Assembly: GCF_008692785.1 (NCBI RefSeq)
Contig: NZ_VXJV01000006.1
Span: 310,001 to 374,000 of the forward strand
Source: Salmonella enterica subsp. diarizonae
GTDB lineage: Bacteria; Pseudomonadota; Gammaproteobacteria; Enterobacterales; Enterobacteriaceae
Direction: 5' to 3'
Length of the DNA stretch: 64,000 bases
This document shows positions 53,715 to 63,571 of the stretch, in pieces. The notes beneath the pieces were generated by a model. The model made no database searches. It had not been told where the DNA came from and saw only the letters and a program-made list of their open reading frames with translations. The position numbers and the translations under genes are program-made. Position 1 is the first letter of the stretch. Every line of letters begins with the position of its first letter.

Positions 53715-54854
53715 TTAGTACAAAGAGTGGGTATTGCTTTCAATATGTTCTTTGGTGATACGACCGAACATTTTCCAGTAACACCAACTGGTGTAGATCA
53801 GAATGATCGGTACGAACACCGCCGCAACCCAGGTCATCAGGTTCAGCGTCATCTGGCTGGATGTCGCATCCCACATGGTCAGGCTGGCATTCATCATCGT
53901 GCTGGACGGCATCACAAACGGGAACATAGCGATACCCGCCGTCAGAATAATGCAGGCCAGAGTCAGCGAAGAGAACAGGAATGCCCACGCGCCTTTCTCC
54001 ATACGGGAAGTCAGGATAGTCAGCAGCGGCAGAACCACGCCCAGTGCCGGAATCAACCACAGGATCGGAGCATTATTAAAGTTCACCAGCCAGGCGCCGG
54101 CTTCACGCGCCACTTCTTTAGTTAGCGGGTTAGAGGCGGCATGATGGTCAATCGCGGATGTCACGACATAACCATCAATACCATACATTACCCAAACGCC
54201 CGCCAGCGCAAAGCACACTAATGTCACCAGCGCCGCAATCTGCGAGGTGGCGCGCGCGCGCAGGTGCAGTTCGCCAACGGTACGCATTTGCAGGTAAGTC
54301 GCCCCCTGCGTGATGATCATCCCTACGCTTACGATGCCCGCCAGCAGACCAAACGGGTTCAGCAACTGGAAGAAGTTACCGGTGTAGTACAGACGCAGAT
54401 ACTCATCTACGTGGAACGGTACGCCCTGCAACAGATTGCCAAAGGCCACGCCAATCACCAGCGGCGGCACAAAACTACCGATGAACACGCCCCAGTCCCA
54501 CATGTTGCGCCAGCGCGGGTCTTCAATCTTAGAGCGGTAATCAAAACCGACTGGACGGAAGAACAAAGACGCCAGCACAAGGATCATCGCCACATAGAAA
54601 CCGGAGAACGCCGCGGCGTAAACCATCGGCCAGGCGGCAAACAATGCGCCACCCGCCGTGATCAACCACACCTGGTTACCGTCCCAGTGCGGGGCGATAG
54701 AGTTAATCATAATTCGACGCTCGGTGTCGTTACGACCGAGGAAACGGGTGAGCATCCCCACCCCCATGTCGAACCCATCGGTGACGGCGAAACCAATTAG
54801 CAAAATGCCAACCAGCAGCCACCAGATAAAACGTAGTACTTCATAATCGATCAT
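53715..54854 (-). CDS. cydB: Cytochrome bd-I ubiquinol oxidase subunit II CydB
   Basis: A 379-aa inner-membrane subunit with eight or nine hydrophobic segments beginning MIDYEVLRFIWWLLVGILLI. It supports haem incorporation and proton movement in the bd oxidase. It starts 15 bp after the cydA stop. Confidence 0.98.
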   Translation of the reverse strand: MIDYEVLRFIWWLLVGILLIGFAVTDGFDMGVGMLTRFLGRNDTERRIMINSIAPHWDGNQVWLITAGGALFAAWPMVYAAAFSGFYVAMILVLASLFFRPVGFDYRSKIEDPRWRNMWDWGVFIGSFVPPLVIGVAFGNLLQGVPFHVDEYLRLYYTGNFFQLLNPFGLLAGIVSVGMIITQGATYLQMRTVGELHLRARATSQIAALVTLVCFALAGVWVMYGIDGYVVTSAIDHHAASNPLTKEVAREAGAWLVNFNNAPILWLIPALGVVLPLLTILTSRMEKGAWAFLFSSLTLACIILTAGIAMFPFVMPSSTMMNASLTMWDATSSQMTLNLMTWVAAVFVPIILIYTSWCYWKMFGRITKEHIESNTHSLY

Positions 54855-54869
54855 TTGACGACTCCTGTC

Positions 54870-56438
54870 TTAGCGTGCCGGCTGAGAAGTCACGGTGGAC
54901 TGCTCAAAGTGATAGCGACCGGTTTTCAGGCTGCTTGGGCCAAGGCGTGCAAATTTGAACATCAGGAACAATTCTGCCACCAGGAACAGGGTATACAGGC
55001 CGCAAATCAGGAACATGGAGAACAGCAGATCGCCCACGGTCAGCGATGAGTTCGCCACGGCAGTCGGCAACACTTCGCCGATCGCCCACGGCTGACGACC
55101 ATACTCGGCGACAAACCAACCTGCTTCAACCGCAATCCACGGCAGTGGAATACCGTACAGCGCCGCGCGCAGAAGCCATTTTTTCTCACCGATGCGGTTA
55201 CGAATCACGCTCCAGAAGGAGAGCGCGATGATCGCCAGCAGCAGGAAGCCGCATGCCACCATGATACGGAAGGCGAAGTACAGCGGCGCAACGCGAGGAA
55301 TGGAATCTTTCGTCGCTTGCTGAATCTGCGCTTCGGTCGCGTCAGTCACATTAGGCGTATAGCGTTTCAGCAACAGACCGTAACCGAGATCTTTCTTCAT
55401 GCTGTTGAACTGGTCGCGAACAGCCTGGTCGGTAGAACCGGCACGCAGCTGTTCCAGCAGTTCATAGGCTTTCATCCCGTTACGGATACGCTCTTCATGC
55501 TGCACCATGAGGTCTTTCAGGCCAATAACCGGCGTGTCCACGGAACGCGTAGCGATAATGCCGAGCGCATAAGGGATCTGAATCGCCAGATGGTTTTCCT
55601 GTTTGTCCTGGTCAGGAATACCGAACAGGGTAAAGGAGGCCGGAGCAGGTTGCGTTTCCCATTCTGCTTCAATCGCAGCGAGCTTAGTTTTCTGCACGTC
55701 GCCCATTTCGTAACCGGATTCGTCGCCAAGTACGATAACGGACAGCACGGCAGCCATTCCGAAGCTGGCGGCAATAGCAAAGGAACGTTTAGCAAAGGCG
55801 AAGTCACGGCCTTTCAACATGTAGTAAGCGCTGATACCGAGGATGAACATCGCGCCGGTAACATAGCCGGACGCCACAGTGTGAACAAATTTCACCTGTG
55901 CTACCGGGTTCAGCACCAGCTCAGAGAAGCTCACCATTTCCATACGCATGGTTTCGAAATTGAAATCCGCAGCGATTGGGTTTTGCATCCAGCCGTTCGC
56001 TACCAGAATCCACAACGCGGAGAGGTTGGACCCCAGAGCCACCAGCCAGGTGACGCACATATGCTGAACTTTACTCAGACGATCCCAGCCGAAGAAGAAC
56101 AGACCTACAAAGGTGGATTCGAGGAAGAAGGCCATTAAACCTTCGATTGCCAGCGGCGCACCGAAGATATCCCCAACATAGTGGGAGTAGTATGACCAGT
56201 TTGTCCCGAACTGGAACTCCATGGTCAAACCGGTAGCCACACCCAGAGCAAAGTTGATACCAAACAACTTGCCCCAGAACTTGGTCATATCTTTATAAAT
56301 CTGTTTGCCGGAAAGGACGTATACCGTTTCCATAATGGCCAGCAGGAACGCCATACCGAGCGTTAGCGGCACAAACAGGAAGTGGTACATCGCGGTCAAG
56401 GCAAACTGTAAGCGCGACAGTTCGACTATATCTAACAT
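54870..56438 (-). CDS. cydA: Cytochrome bd-I ubiquinol oxidase subunit I CydA
   Basis: A 522-aa haem-bearing subunit of the high-affinity terminal oxidase used at low oxygen. The haem ligand His19 is at ALTAMYHF, with His186 and Met393 expected from the conserved colinear sequence. The periplasmic Q-loop for ubiquinol is present ([20 protein letters not shown] to the [15 protein letters not shown] stretch). An in-frame ATG lies one codon earlier; I use the E. coli start. It is first in cydABX-ybgE. Confidence 0.98.
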   Translation of the reverse strand: MLDIVELSRLQFALTAMYHFLFVPLTLGMAFLLAIMETVYVLSGKQIYKDMTKFWGKLFGINFALGVATGLTMEFQFGTNWSYYSHYVGDIFGAPLAIEGLMAFFLESTFVGLFFFGWDRLSKVQHMCVTWLVALGSNLSALWILVANGWMQNPIAADFNFETMRMEMVSFSELVLNPVAQVKFVHTVASGYVTGAMFILGISAYYMLKGRDFAFAKRSFAIAASFGMAAVLSVIVLGDESGYEMGDVQKTKLAAIEAEWETQPAPASFTLFGIPDQDKQENHLAIQIPYALGIIATRSVDTPVIGLKDLMVQHEERIRNGMKAYELLEQLRAGSTDQAVRDQFNSMKKDLGYGLLLKRYTPNVTDATEAQIQQATKDSIPRVAPLYFAFRIMVACGFLLLAIIALSFWSVIRNRIGEKKWLLRAALYGIPLPWIAVEAGWFVAEYGRQPWAIGEVLPTAVANSSLTVGDLLFSMFLICGLYTLFLVAELFLMFKFARLGPSSLKTGRYHFEQSTVTSQPAR

Positions 56439-56773
56439 CATGACTCCTTGCTCATCGCATGAAGACTCCGAGAGTGAACCCCGTTAGAAAGGGTCACACG
56501 CATGCCCCAATACAAATTTATTTGCCGCCTCTCATCGTACTATCCCCTCGGGAAGGAAACAGTAATGATGAAAGGTTACAAACATGTTAATAAAAAACCC
56601 AAATTGATCCCGCAAATATATTACGCCGTAAAACCCTTACAATAAACAGGTTTTTAGTGGGTCAGATTTGCTTTTTTCGACAGCGATCAATTTATGCCTA
56701 ACCTATCGCTTTTCAGGGAATTTGATCACGGGCAATTTAACCAGTTTTGATGCTCTTTTCCAACATTTAAATA

Positions 56774-56787
56774 TTGATTAAAATCAA
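56774..56787 (-). promoter_or_regulatory. FNR site of the cydA promoter region
   Basis: TTGATTAAAATCAA is a perfect TTGAT-N4-ATCAA FNR half-site pair, about 340 bp upstream of cydA. The adjacent AGTTAATGTTAATAATG resembles ArcA direct repeats. E. coli cydAB is repressed by FNR and activated by ArcA. Confidence 0.75.
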
Positions 56788-57390
56788 TTTTTAAAGTTAA
56801 TGTTAATAATGTTTATTCATTGAATGCATGGTGAATTTTTTGTTAACTTTTTGTTTTTACAAAGAGTAATTTCCAACCCTCTGCAAAAAGAGGCTTATTC
56901 GGTAAGGCTAAACATTTTGTGCGTTTTTTACTGCCCCGCATCCAGTAAAAAACATTCCACATTGATGTTCAATTATTGCTAAATAGCTCACAGATTTTTT
57001 CTGCTGGTTATCAACACTTATTATTTTATACATTTAGTCTATTTTTATTTTACTTATAATTAACACCGCAAAGAAACTATCTCATTGCACACGCGCCCTC
57101 TGGCTCTCCACGTTAACCTTCACAGGCCTCCCCTCCTCTGTCAGCTATCGGCGCCGCTCATCGCGTCGGATTATCCCCTTAATTATTGCGGCCTGGCTTT
57201 CCAGCCCGTCAAGGTCAAACAAACAATTTATTAGCTAATTTTTCTTTATTTTAACAAAACAGTGTTCATCTCTATATAATAAATATATCGAAGATTCTGT
57301 TACTATCCTCACAAGTTTATCCTGAATTTCTACAGCGCTAATAGGCTAAAGGCTGATATTTGCCCCGAAAAATAAAACTGGAGTTATATC

Positions 57391-57417
57391 ACAAAAATAA
57401 CACATAGTTATTTTTGT
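57391..57417. repeat. Inverted repeat in the leader of the glutamate mutase operon
   Basis: A perfect 11-bp dyad ACAAAAATAAC / GTTATTTTTGT with a 5-nt centre, about 240 bp upstream of the first gene and followed on the plus strand by AGTTTTTTTAG. It could be an operator or a weak terminator; nothing in the window decides. Confidence 0.6.
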
Positions 57418-57654
57418 AGTTTTTTTAGAAAGCAAAAACCCTCTCAGGAGAAACAAAGCAACCATTTGATAATTAAGCTATTTTATATTTTCACAACCAA
57501 AATAATCATTTTAAGAAGGTTATTTTGAAAATAGATCAATTGCTTCACCCATCGCTTATAAAGACACTCATTCAATATTAACAGAGTGCAACTTCCCGCA
57601 TTCTAAATATTAAAAGAAGCACTACTTTACAACAATCCCTGGAGAGGATTACCC

Positions 57655-58104
57655 ATGAAAAAATCAACGCTTGTTATTGGCGTCATTGGCGCGGACTGCC
57701 ATGCCGTAGGCAATAAAGTTTTAGATCGTGTTTTTACTGCCCATGATTTTCGCGTAATCAATCTGGGAGTAATGGTGAATCAGGATGAATATATTGACGC
57801 CGCCATCGAGACCGGCGCCGATGCGATCGTCGTTTCATCGATTTACGGGCATGGCGATATCGACTGCCTCGGACTACGCGAGCGCTGCATCGAACGCGGC
57901 ATCGGCGACATCCTGTTGTATGTCGGCGGCAATCTGGTGGTCGGCAAGCATGACTTTGCCGGGGTGGAAGCAAAATTTAAAGAGATGGGCTTTAACCGCG
58001 TCTTCGCGCCAAGCCACGATCTTGAAGACGTTTGTCAGCTGATGGCGAACGATATCAACCAGCGCCACGGCGTGGAGCAGCATTGTCTTGAAGAGGCTCT
58101 GTGA
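57655..58104 (+). CDS. glmS: Glutamate mutase small subunit (B12-binding), GlmS/MutS-type
   Basis: The cobalamin-binding component of adenosylcobalamin-dependent glutamate mutase (methylaspartate mutase sigma subunit). It is 149 aa with a flavodoxin-like B12 domain. The base-off, His-on motif DxHxxG is Asp14-His16-Gly19 in GADCHAVGNKVLD; His16 replaces the B12 lower ligand. The SSIYGHGDIDC and LLYVGGNLVVGK segments match clostridial GlmS. GGAGAGG lies 7 nt before the start. The symbol here is the mutase one, unrelated to glucosamine synthase. First gene of the six-gene operon. Confidence 0.95.
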   Translation: MKKSTLVIGVIGADCHAVGNKVLDRVFTAHDFRVINLGVMVNQDEYIDAAIETGADAIVVSSIYGHGDIDCLGLRERCIERGIGDILLYVGGNLVVGKHDFAGVEAKFKEMGFNRVFAPSHDLEDVCQLMANDINQRHGVEQHCLEEAL

Positions 58105-59492
58105 TGCAGATAGTTTCTGTCGATATCGGCTCAACATGGACGAAGGCCGCCCTCTTCGCCCAGGAAGGGGACGCATTAACGCTGGTTAATCACGCGCTGA
58201 CGCCGACGACGACGCATCATCTGGCAGACGGATTTTTTGCCAGTCTGAACCAGGTGTTAAATGTCGCCGACGCGCGCCCCCTGCTGAAAAACGGCGACAT
58301 ACAGCTTAAATACTCCTCTTCCGCAAAAGGCGGGCTGGCCGTCGCCGCGATGGGGCTGGTGCCATCAATCACCCTGGAATCGGCGAAAGTCACCGCCCAC
58401 TCCGCTGGCGCGAAAATCGCCCAGTATTACGCCTATAAACTCAACCAGCATGATATCGCCGAGCTGGAGGCCTCGCCGCCGGACATTCTGCTCTTCACCG
58501 GCGGTACTGACGGCGGCGAAGAGAGCTACGGTCTGGCTAACGCCCACGCGCTGGCGGAATCAGCGCTGGACTGCGCCATTATTTACGCCGGCAACCGCGA
58601 CATTCAGGACCAAGTCCAGGCGATTCTGGGCCATAAAGATCTCATTACGGTGGACAATATTCTGCCCGATCTCGATCACCCCAATCCTTACGCCGCGCGC
58701 AAAGCGATTTGCGATGTCTTCCTGTCGCGCATCGTGAAAGGCAAAGGCCTGGACGTTATCGTCAGTGAAACCGGGGAAGAGCCAATGCCGACGCCGTGGA
58801 CGGTTTACGAACTGGTGAAGGCGATAAGCGACATCGATAACGCATGGAAAGAGTTCATGCTCATCGACATGGGCGGTGCCACCACCGACGTTTACTCCGC
58901 CTGCGCCAATACGCTCTCGCCCGATACGGTGTTGCACGGCGTGCCGGAACCGTTCGTCAAACGTACCGTTGAAGGCGATCTGGGCATGCGCGTCTCCGCC
59001 GTCGTGGTGGGAGAAAGCACTGAAGAACTGGTGAAAGTGGTGTTCGCTCAACAGCCGGAGCGTCAGCAGGCTTTTTATCACTATTTGCGTCATCTGACGG
59101 CGCAGCCGGATTATCTGCCGCGCAGCGAAGAAGAACAATACTTTGATACCCTCCTCGCCGGTTTGTGCGTCGGCTATGCCAGCGAGCGTCACGCAGGAAC
59201 GAAAAAGCAGGTCTGCACCTGTGTCGGCAATGTCGATCTGCAGATGGGGCGCGATCTGACCACCGTGCGCAAAGTGATTGGTTCCGGCGGCTGGCTCTCC
59301 CGCGCCGGTCAGTTTGATATTCATCGCTGGTTGAAATACCGGGAGCTTAATGACGACGGCAAACGCATTCTCCTACCAAACCAGTTTGACTATTACCGTG
59401 ATTCGAAAGGCCTGCTTCCTCTGCTGGCGAATGTCGCCAGACTCTACCCGCAGCTCGCCGCTCGCACCAGCATTCACTGTTTAACCCGATAA
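58104..59492 (+). CDS. glmL: GlmL/MutL-type glutamate mutase chaperone/reactivase
   Basis: A 462-aa ASKHA-fold (actin/Hsp70-like ATPase) protein found between the two mutase subunit genes in clostridia. The N-terminal phosphate-1 motif is VDIGSTWTKAALF (residues 5-17), and a second ATP-site segment is MLIDMGGATTDVYSA. It probably exchanges inactivated cobalamin in the mutase; that function is by family inference. The ATG overlaps the glmS stop (TGATG); an in-frame GTG one codon earlier is less likely. Confidence 0.9.
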   Translation: MQIVSVDIGSTWTKAALFAQEGDALTLVNHALTPTTTHHLADGFFASLNQVLNVADARPLLKNGDIQLKYSSSAKGGLAVAAMGLVPSITLESAKVTAHSAGAKIAQYYAYKLNQHDIAELEASPPDILLFTGGTDGGEESYGLANAHALAESALDCAIIYAGNRDIQDQVQAILGHKDLITVDNILPDLDHPNPYAARKAICDVFLSRIVKGKGLDVIVSETGEEPMPTPWTVYELVKAISDIDNAWKEFMLIDMGGATTDVYSACANTLSPDTVLHGVPEPFVKRTVEGDLGMRVSAVVVGESTEELVKVVFAQQPERQQAFYHYLRHLTAQPDYLPRSEEEQYFDTLLAGLCVGYASERHAGTKKQVCTCVGNVDLQMGRDLTTVRKVIGSGGWLSRAGQFDIHRWLKYRELNDDGKRILLPNQFDYYRDSKGLLPLLANVARLYPQLAARTSIHCLTR

Positions 59493-59510
59493 AAACTAAG
59501 GCAGCAACGA

Positions 59511-60956
59511 ATGGAACTCCAGAATAAGAAGTTAACCCATGATGAATTCATGACCGAACGGCATCAGGTGTTGCAGACCTGGCATACCGGTAAAGAGGTT
59601 GAAAATTTTGAAGATGGTGTGAAGTATCAACAAACCATTCCTGAGCAAAAACGTTTCTCGCAGGCCTTGCTGAAGGCCGATCGGGAAGGCAGAACCCTGA
59701 GCCAGCCGCGCGCGGGCGTGGCGCTGATGGATGAGCACATTGCGCTGCTTAAAACCCTGCAGGAAGAGTGCGATCTGCTGCCCAGCACAATTGATGCCTA
59801 TACCCGTCTGAACCGCTACGAAGAAGCGGCGGTCGGTATTCAGAAATCGATCGAGGCGGGAACCTCCAAACTGAACGGCTTGCCCGTAGTTAACCACGGC
59901 GTGGCGGCCTGCCGCCGGATGACCGAAGCGCTGGAAAAACCGATTCAGGTGCGTCACGGTACGCCGGATGCGCGCCTGCTGGCGGAAATTGCCATGGCCA
60001 GCGGCTTCACCAGCTACGAAGGCGGCGGCATCTCCTACAACATCCCTTATGCCAAACGCGTGACGCTGGAAAAATCGATCCGCGACTGGCAGTACTGCGA
60101 CCGCCTGATGGGCATGTACGAAGAGCACGGCATTCGTATTAACCGCGAACCGTTCGGCCCGTTGACCGGGACGTTAATTCCGCCGTTTATGTCGCACGCG
60201 GTGGCGATTATCGAAGGCCTGCTGGCGCTGGAACAGGGTGTGAAATCCATCACCGTCGGCTACGGCCAGGTGGGTTGTCTGACCCAGGACATCGCGGCAA
60301 TTCAGTCGCTGCGCGAACTGTCCCACGAATATTTCCAGAACTACGGCTATGACGATTATGAGCTGAGCACCGTATTCCATCAGTGGATGGGCGGTTTCCC
60401 GGAAGATGAATCCAAAGCGTTTGCCGTCATCTCCTGGGGCGCGGCGGTAGCGGGTATGTCCGGCGCGACCAAAGTCATTACCAAGAGCCCGCACGAAGCG
60501 TTCGGCATTCCAACCGCTGCCGCTAACGCGCAGGGGCTGAAAGCCTCACGCCAGATGCTCAATATGGTTAGCGATCAGAAATTCCCGCCCTGCCCCGCCG
60601 TCGACCAGGAAGTCGAGCTGATTAAGAGCGAAGTGCGCGCCGTACTGAAGAGAGTCTTTGAGTTAGGCAATGGCGATGTAGCGCGCGGAACGGTGCTGGC
60701 CTTCGAAGCGGGCGTACTGGATGTGCCTTTTGCGCCAGCCGCCTGCAACGCCGGCAAAATCCTGCCCGTACGCGATAACACCGGCGCGATTCGCGTGCTG
60801 GAAGCGGGCGCGGTTCCGCTGCCGCAGGACATTCTCGCTCAGCACCACGATTACGTCGCCGAGCGCGCGCATTTTGAAGGACGCAAGCCCTCATTCCAGA
60901 TGGTTGTTGATGACATCAACGCGGTATCCCACAGTAAATTAATAGGAAGACCATAA
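59511..60956 (+). CDS. glmE: Glutamate mutase epsilon subunit (methylaspartate mutase), GlmE/MutE
   Basis: The 481-aa catalytic TIM-barrel subunit. With GlmS it converts L-glutamate to (2S,3S)-3-methylaspartate by a carbon-skeleton rearrangement. Segments in line with clostridial GlmE include KLNGLPVVNHGVAACRRMTE, SYEGGGISYNIPYAKRVTLE and TKSPHEAFGIPTAAANAQGL. It starts 18 bp after glmL with AAGGCAGC upstream, and its stop overlaps the next start (TAATG). Confidence 0.96.
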   Translation: MELQNKKLTHDEFMTERHQVLQTWHTGKEVENFEDGVKYQQTIPEQKRFSQALLKADREGRTLSQPRAGVALMDEHIALLKTLQEECDLLPSTIDAYTRLNRYEEAAVGIQKSIEAGTSKLNGLPVVNHGVAACRRMTEALEKPIQVRHGTPDARLLAEIAMASGFTSYEGGGISYNIPYAKRVTLEKSIRDWQYCDRLMGMYEEHGIRINREPFGPLTGTLIPPFMSHAVAIIEGLLALEQGVKSITVGYGQVGCLTQDIAAIQSLRELSHEYFQNYGYDDYELSTVFHQWMGGFPEDESKAFAVISWGAAVAGMSGATKVITKSPHEAFGIPTAAANAQGLKASRQMLNMVSDQKFPPCPAVDQEVELIKSEVRAVLKRVFELGNGDVARGTVLAFEAGVLDVPFAPAACNAGKILPVRDNTGAIRVLEAGAVPLPQDILAQHHDYVAERAHFEGRKPSFQMVVDDINAVSHSKLIGRP

Positions 60957-62197
60957 TGAAAATTAAACAAGCCCTTTTCACCGCGGGTTATTCTTCATTC
61001 TATTTTGACGATCAGCAGGCGATTAAAAACGGCGCGGGTCATGATGGATTCATTTATACCGGTGCGCCGGTCACCCCTGGCTTTACCTCCGTGCGCCAGG
61101 CTGGCGAATGCGTTTCCGTTCAGCTGATTCTGGAAAACGGCGCGGTGGCGGTTGGTGACTGCGCCGCCGTCCAGTACTCCGGCGCGGGCGGCCGCGATCC
61201 GCTGTTCCTCGCGGATCACTTTATCCCGTTCCTGAACACCCATATTAAGCCGCTGCTGGAAGGCCGCGATGTCGACACATTCCTGCCGAACGCCCGCTTC
61301 TTCGACAAGCTGCGCATTGACGGCAACCTGCTGCATACCGCCGTTCGCTATGGCCTTTCTCAGGCGCTGCTCGACGCTACCGCGCTGGCGACAGGCCGCC
61401 TGAAAACAGAAGTGGTGTGCGACGAATGGCAACTGCCGTGCGTACCGGAAGCCATTCCGTTATTTGGCCAGAGCGGTGACGATCGCTACATCGCCGTTGA
61501 TAAAATGATCCTTAAAGGCGTCGATGTCCTGCCTCACGCACTGATCAACAATGTCGAAGAGAAGCTCGGCCTTCAGGGCGAAAAACTGCGCGAATACGTG
61601 CGCTGGCTGTCCGACCGCATTTTAAGCCTGCGTACCAGCCCGCGCTATCACCCGACGCTGCATATCGACGTCTACGGCACGATCGGTCTGATCTTCGATA
61701 TGGACCCGCTGCGCTGCGCTGAATATATCGCCAGCCTGGAAAAAGAGGCGCAGGGCCTGCCGCTGTACATTGAAGGCCCGGTCGACGCGGGCAATAAACC
61801 GGATCAAATCCGCCTGCTGACCGCGATTACCAAAGAGCTGACCCGCCAGGGCTCCGGCGTGAAGATTGTCGCCGACGAGTGGTGTAACACCTATCAGGAT
61901 ATCGTGGATTTCACCGACGCCGGTAGCTGTCACATGGTGCAGATCAAAACCCCGGATCTCGGTGGCATTCACAACATCGTTGACGCGGTGTTGTACTGCA
62001 ACAAACACGCCATGGAGGCCTATCAGGGCGGAACCTGTAACGAAACCGAGATCAGCGCCCGCACCTGCGTCCACGTCGCGCTGGCCGCGCGCCCCATGCG
62101 GATGCTGGTGAAACCGGGGATGGGTTTCGATGAAGGTCTCGACATCGTATTTAACGAAATGACTCGCACCATCGCGCTGTTACAGGCTAAGGAGTGA
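60956..62197 (+). CDS. mal: Methylaspartate ammonia-lyase
   Basis: A 413-aa enolase-superfamily lyase that eliminates ammonia from 3-methylaspartate to give mesaconate. All expected active-site residues are at the positions known from the Citrobacter enzyme: Mg ligands Asp238 (HIDVYG), Glu273 (YIEGPVD) and Asp307 (VADEW), the catalytic Lys331 (VQIKTPDLGG), and His194 (PHALIN). It is therefore expected to be active. Fourth gene of the operon. Confidence 0.97.
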   Translation: MKIKQALFTAGYSSFYFDDQQAIKNGAGHDGFIYTGAPVTPGFTSVRQAGECVSVQLILENGAVAVGDCAAVQYSGAGGRDPLFLADHFIPFLNTHIKPLLEGRDVDTFLPNARFFDKLRIDGNLLHTAVRYGLSQALLDATALATGRLKTEVVCDEWQLPCVPEAIPLFGQSGDDRYIAVDKMILKGVDVLPHALINNVEEKLGLQGEKLREYVRWLSDRILSLRTSPRYHPTLHIDVYGTIGLIFDMDPLRCAEYIASLEKEAQGLPLYIEGPVDAGNKPDQIRLLTAITKELTRQGSGVKIVADEWCNTYQDIVDFTDAGSCHMVQIKTPDLGGIHNIVDAVLYCNKHAMEAYQGGTCNETEISARTCVHVALAARPMRMLVKPGMGFDEGLDIVFNEMTRTIALLQAKE

Positions 62198-62200
62198 GAG

Positions 62201-63571
62201 ATGGCTCGTACCTTTAAAATTCTATCGCCAACCGCTATTCTGGGATATGGCTTCCCGGAGGAAAGTTTTCGCAAAGCGATGGAGGAATCGCCGGATCTGA
62301 TTGCCGTCGATGCAGGTTCTTCCGATCCGGGCCCTCACTATCTGGGGGCAGGTAAGCCCTTTACCGATCGGGCCGGAGTGAAACGCGATCTGCGCTATAT
62401 GATTATCGCTGGCGTAAAAAATAACATTCCGGTGGTGATCGGCACTGCCGGCGGTTCCGGCGCCGCGCCGCACCTGGCGTGGTGTCGCCAGATAATCCTT
62501 GAGATTGCGCAGGAAGAGAATCTCACTTTCTCACTGGCGCTTATCCCCTCCGATGTGGATAAAGCGATCGTCCATCAGGCGCTGGATAACGGCAAAATTA
62601 CCGCGCTGGAGTTCGTGCCGGAACTGACCCACGAGGCCATTGAAGAAAGTACTTATATCGTCGCGCAAATGGGGATCGAGCCTTTCCAGCGGGCGCTGGA
62701 AGCCGGCGCGCAGGTGGTGCTGGGCGGCCGCGCCTACGATCCGGCCTGCTTCGCGGCGTTGCCAATTATGCAGGGCTTTGATGAAGGACTGGCGCTGCAC
62801 TGCGGTAAGATCCTGGAGTGCGCGGCGATTGCCGCCACGCCGGGGTCCGGTTCCGACTGTGCAATGGGCATCATTGACGACAACGGCTTTACGCTGAAAA
62901 CCTTCAATCCGCAACGTAAGTTCACCGAAACGTCCGCCGCGGCGCACACCCTGTATGAGAAATCCGATCCGTACTTCCTGCCGGGGCCGGGTGGCGTGCT
63001 GAATCTGAAAGGGTGCAGCTTTAAAGCCGTCAACGATGGCGAAGTGTACGTCAGCGGTTCCCGTCATGAAGCGACGCCATATGCGCTGAAACTGGAAGGC
63101 GCGCGTCAGGTCGGCTTCCGCTGCCTGACCATCGCCGGCACGCGCGACCCGATCATGATTGCCGGAATTGACACGATCCTTGACGAGGTGAAAGCCAGCG
63201 TGGCGCGTAATCTGTCTCTAACCGATGACAGCATCCGCATGACTTTCCATCTGTACGGGAAAAATGGCGTCATGGGCAACCATGAACCGATGCAAACCGC
63301 CGGACACGAACTGGGGATTCTGCTGGACGTGGTCGCCCCAACGCAGGATATCGCTAATAGCGTCTGTTCGCTGGTACGCTCTACCCTGCTGCATTACGGC
63401 TATGAAAACCGGATCGCCACTGCGGGCAACCTCGCCTTCCCGTTCTCGCCGTCTGATATTCAAAGCGGCCCGGTGTATGAGTTTTCTATTTACCATTTGA
63501 TTGAAGCCAGCGATGCGTTGCGCTTTGATTTCCGCCTCGAACAGGTAACGCCAGAAGGAGTCCAGGCATGA
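62201..63571 (+). CDS. AtuA/DUF1446-family protein
   Basis: A 456-aa cytoplasmic protein of the family named after acyclic terpene utilisation protein AtuA (DUF1446). Typical segments are LSPTAILGYGFPEESF, VDAGSSDPGPHYLGAGK, the glycine-rich IGTAGGSGAAPHLAW, VLGGRAYDPACFAALP and DPIMIAGIDTILDEV. No catalytic role is established for this family member. It starts 4 bp after mal and its stop overlaps the DUF4387 gene by 4 bp, so all three are tightly coupled. From position it could act on mesaconate or an activated form of it; this is inference. Confidence 0.87.
   Translation: MARTFKILSPTAILGYGFPEESFRKAMEESPDLIAVDAGSSDPGPHYLGAGKPFTDRAGVKRDLRYMIIAGVKNNIPVVIGTAGGSGAAPHLAWCRQIILEIAQEENLTFSLALIPSDVDKAIVHQALDNGKITALEFVPELTHEAIEESTYIVAQMGIEPFQRALEAGAQVVLGGRAYDPACFAALPIMQGFDEGLALHCGKILECAAIAATPGSGSDCAMGIIDDNGFTLKTFNPQRKFTETSAAAHTLYEKSDPYFLPGPGGVLNLKGCSFKAVNDGEVYVSGSRHEATPYALKLEGARQVGFRCLTIAGTRDPIMIAGIDTILDEVKASVARNLSLTDDSIRMTFHLYGKNGVMGNHEPMQTAGHELGILLDVVAPTQDIANSVCSLVRSTLLHYGYENRIATAGNLAFPFSPSDIQSGPVYEFSIYHLIEASDALRFDFRLEQVTPEGVQA

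Larger units (their letters stand above)
56439..57654. other. Long AT-rich divergent region between cydA and the glutamate mutase operon
   Basis: About 1.2 kb without a gene I can support. The cydA side contains a perfect FNR site and GTTAAT-rich ArcA-like repeats (around 56797-56815). The other side contains an 11-bp inverted repeat (57391-57417). In between, roughly 57100-57220 is noticeably GC-richer than its surroundings. No cobalamin riboswitch box was found by eye, although the operon product needs B12. Confidence 0.65.

Noticed and set aside
57100-57250. GC-rich patch read as a possible small gene before glmS
   Set aside because: Short open frames exist, but none has a start with a ribosome site or a recognisable product.
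56439-57654. Cobalamin riboswitch in front of the B12-dependent mutase genes
   Set aside because: Looked for the B12-box core (GCCACTG) and its flanking helices by eye and did not find them.
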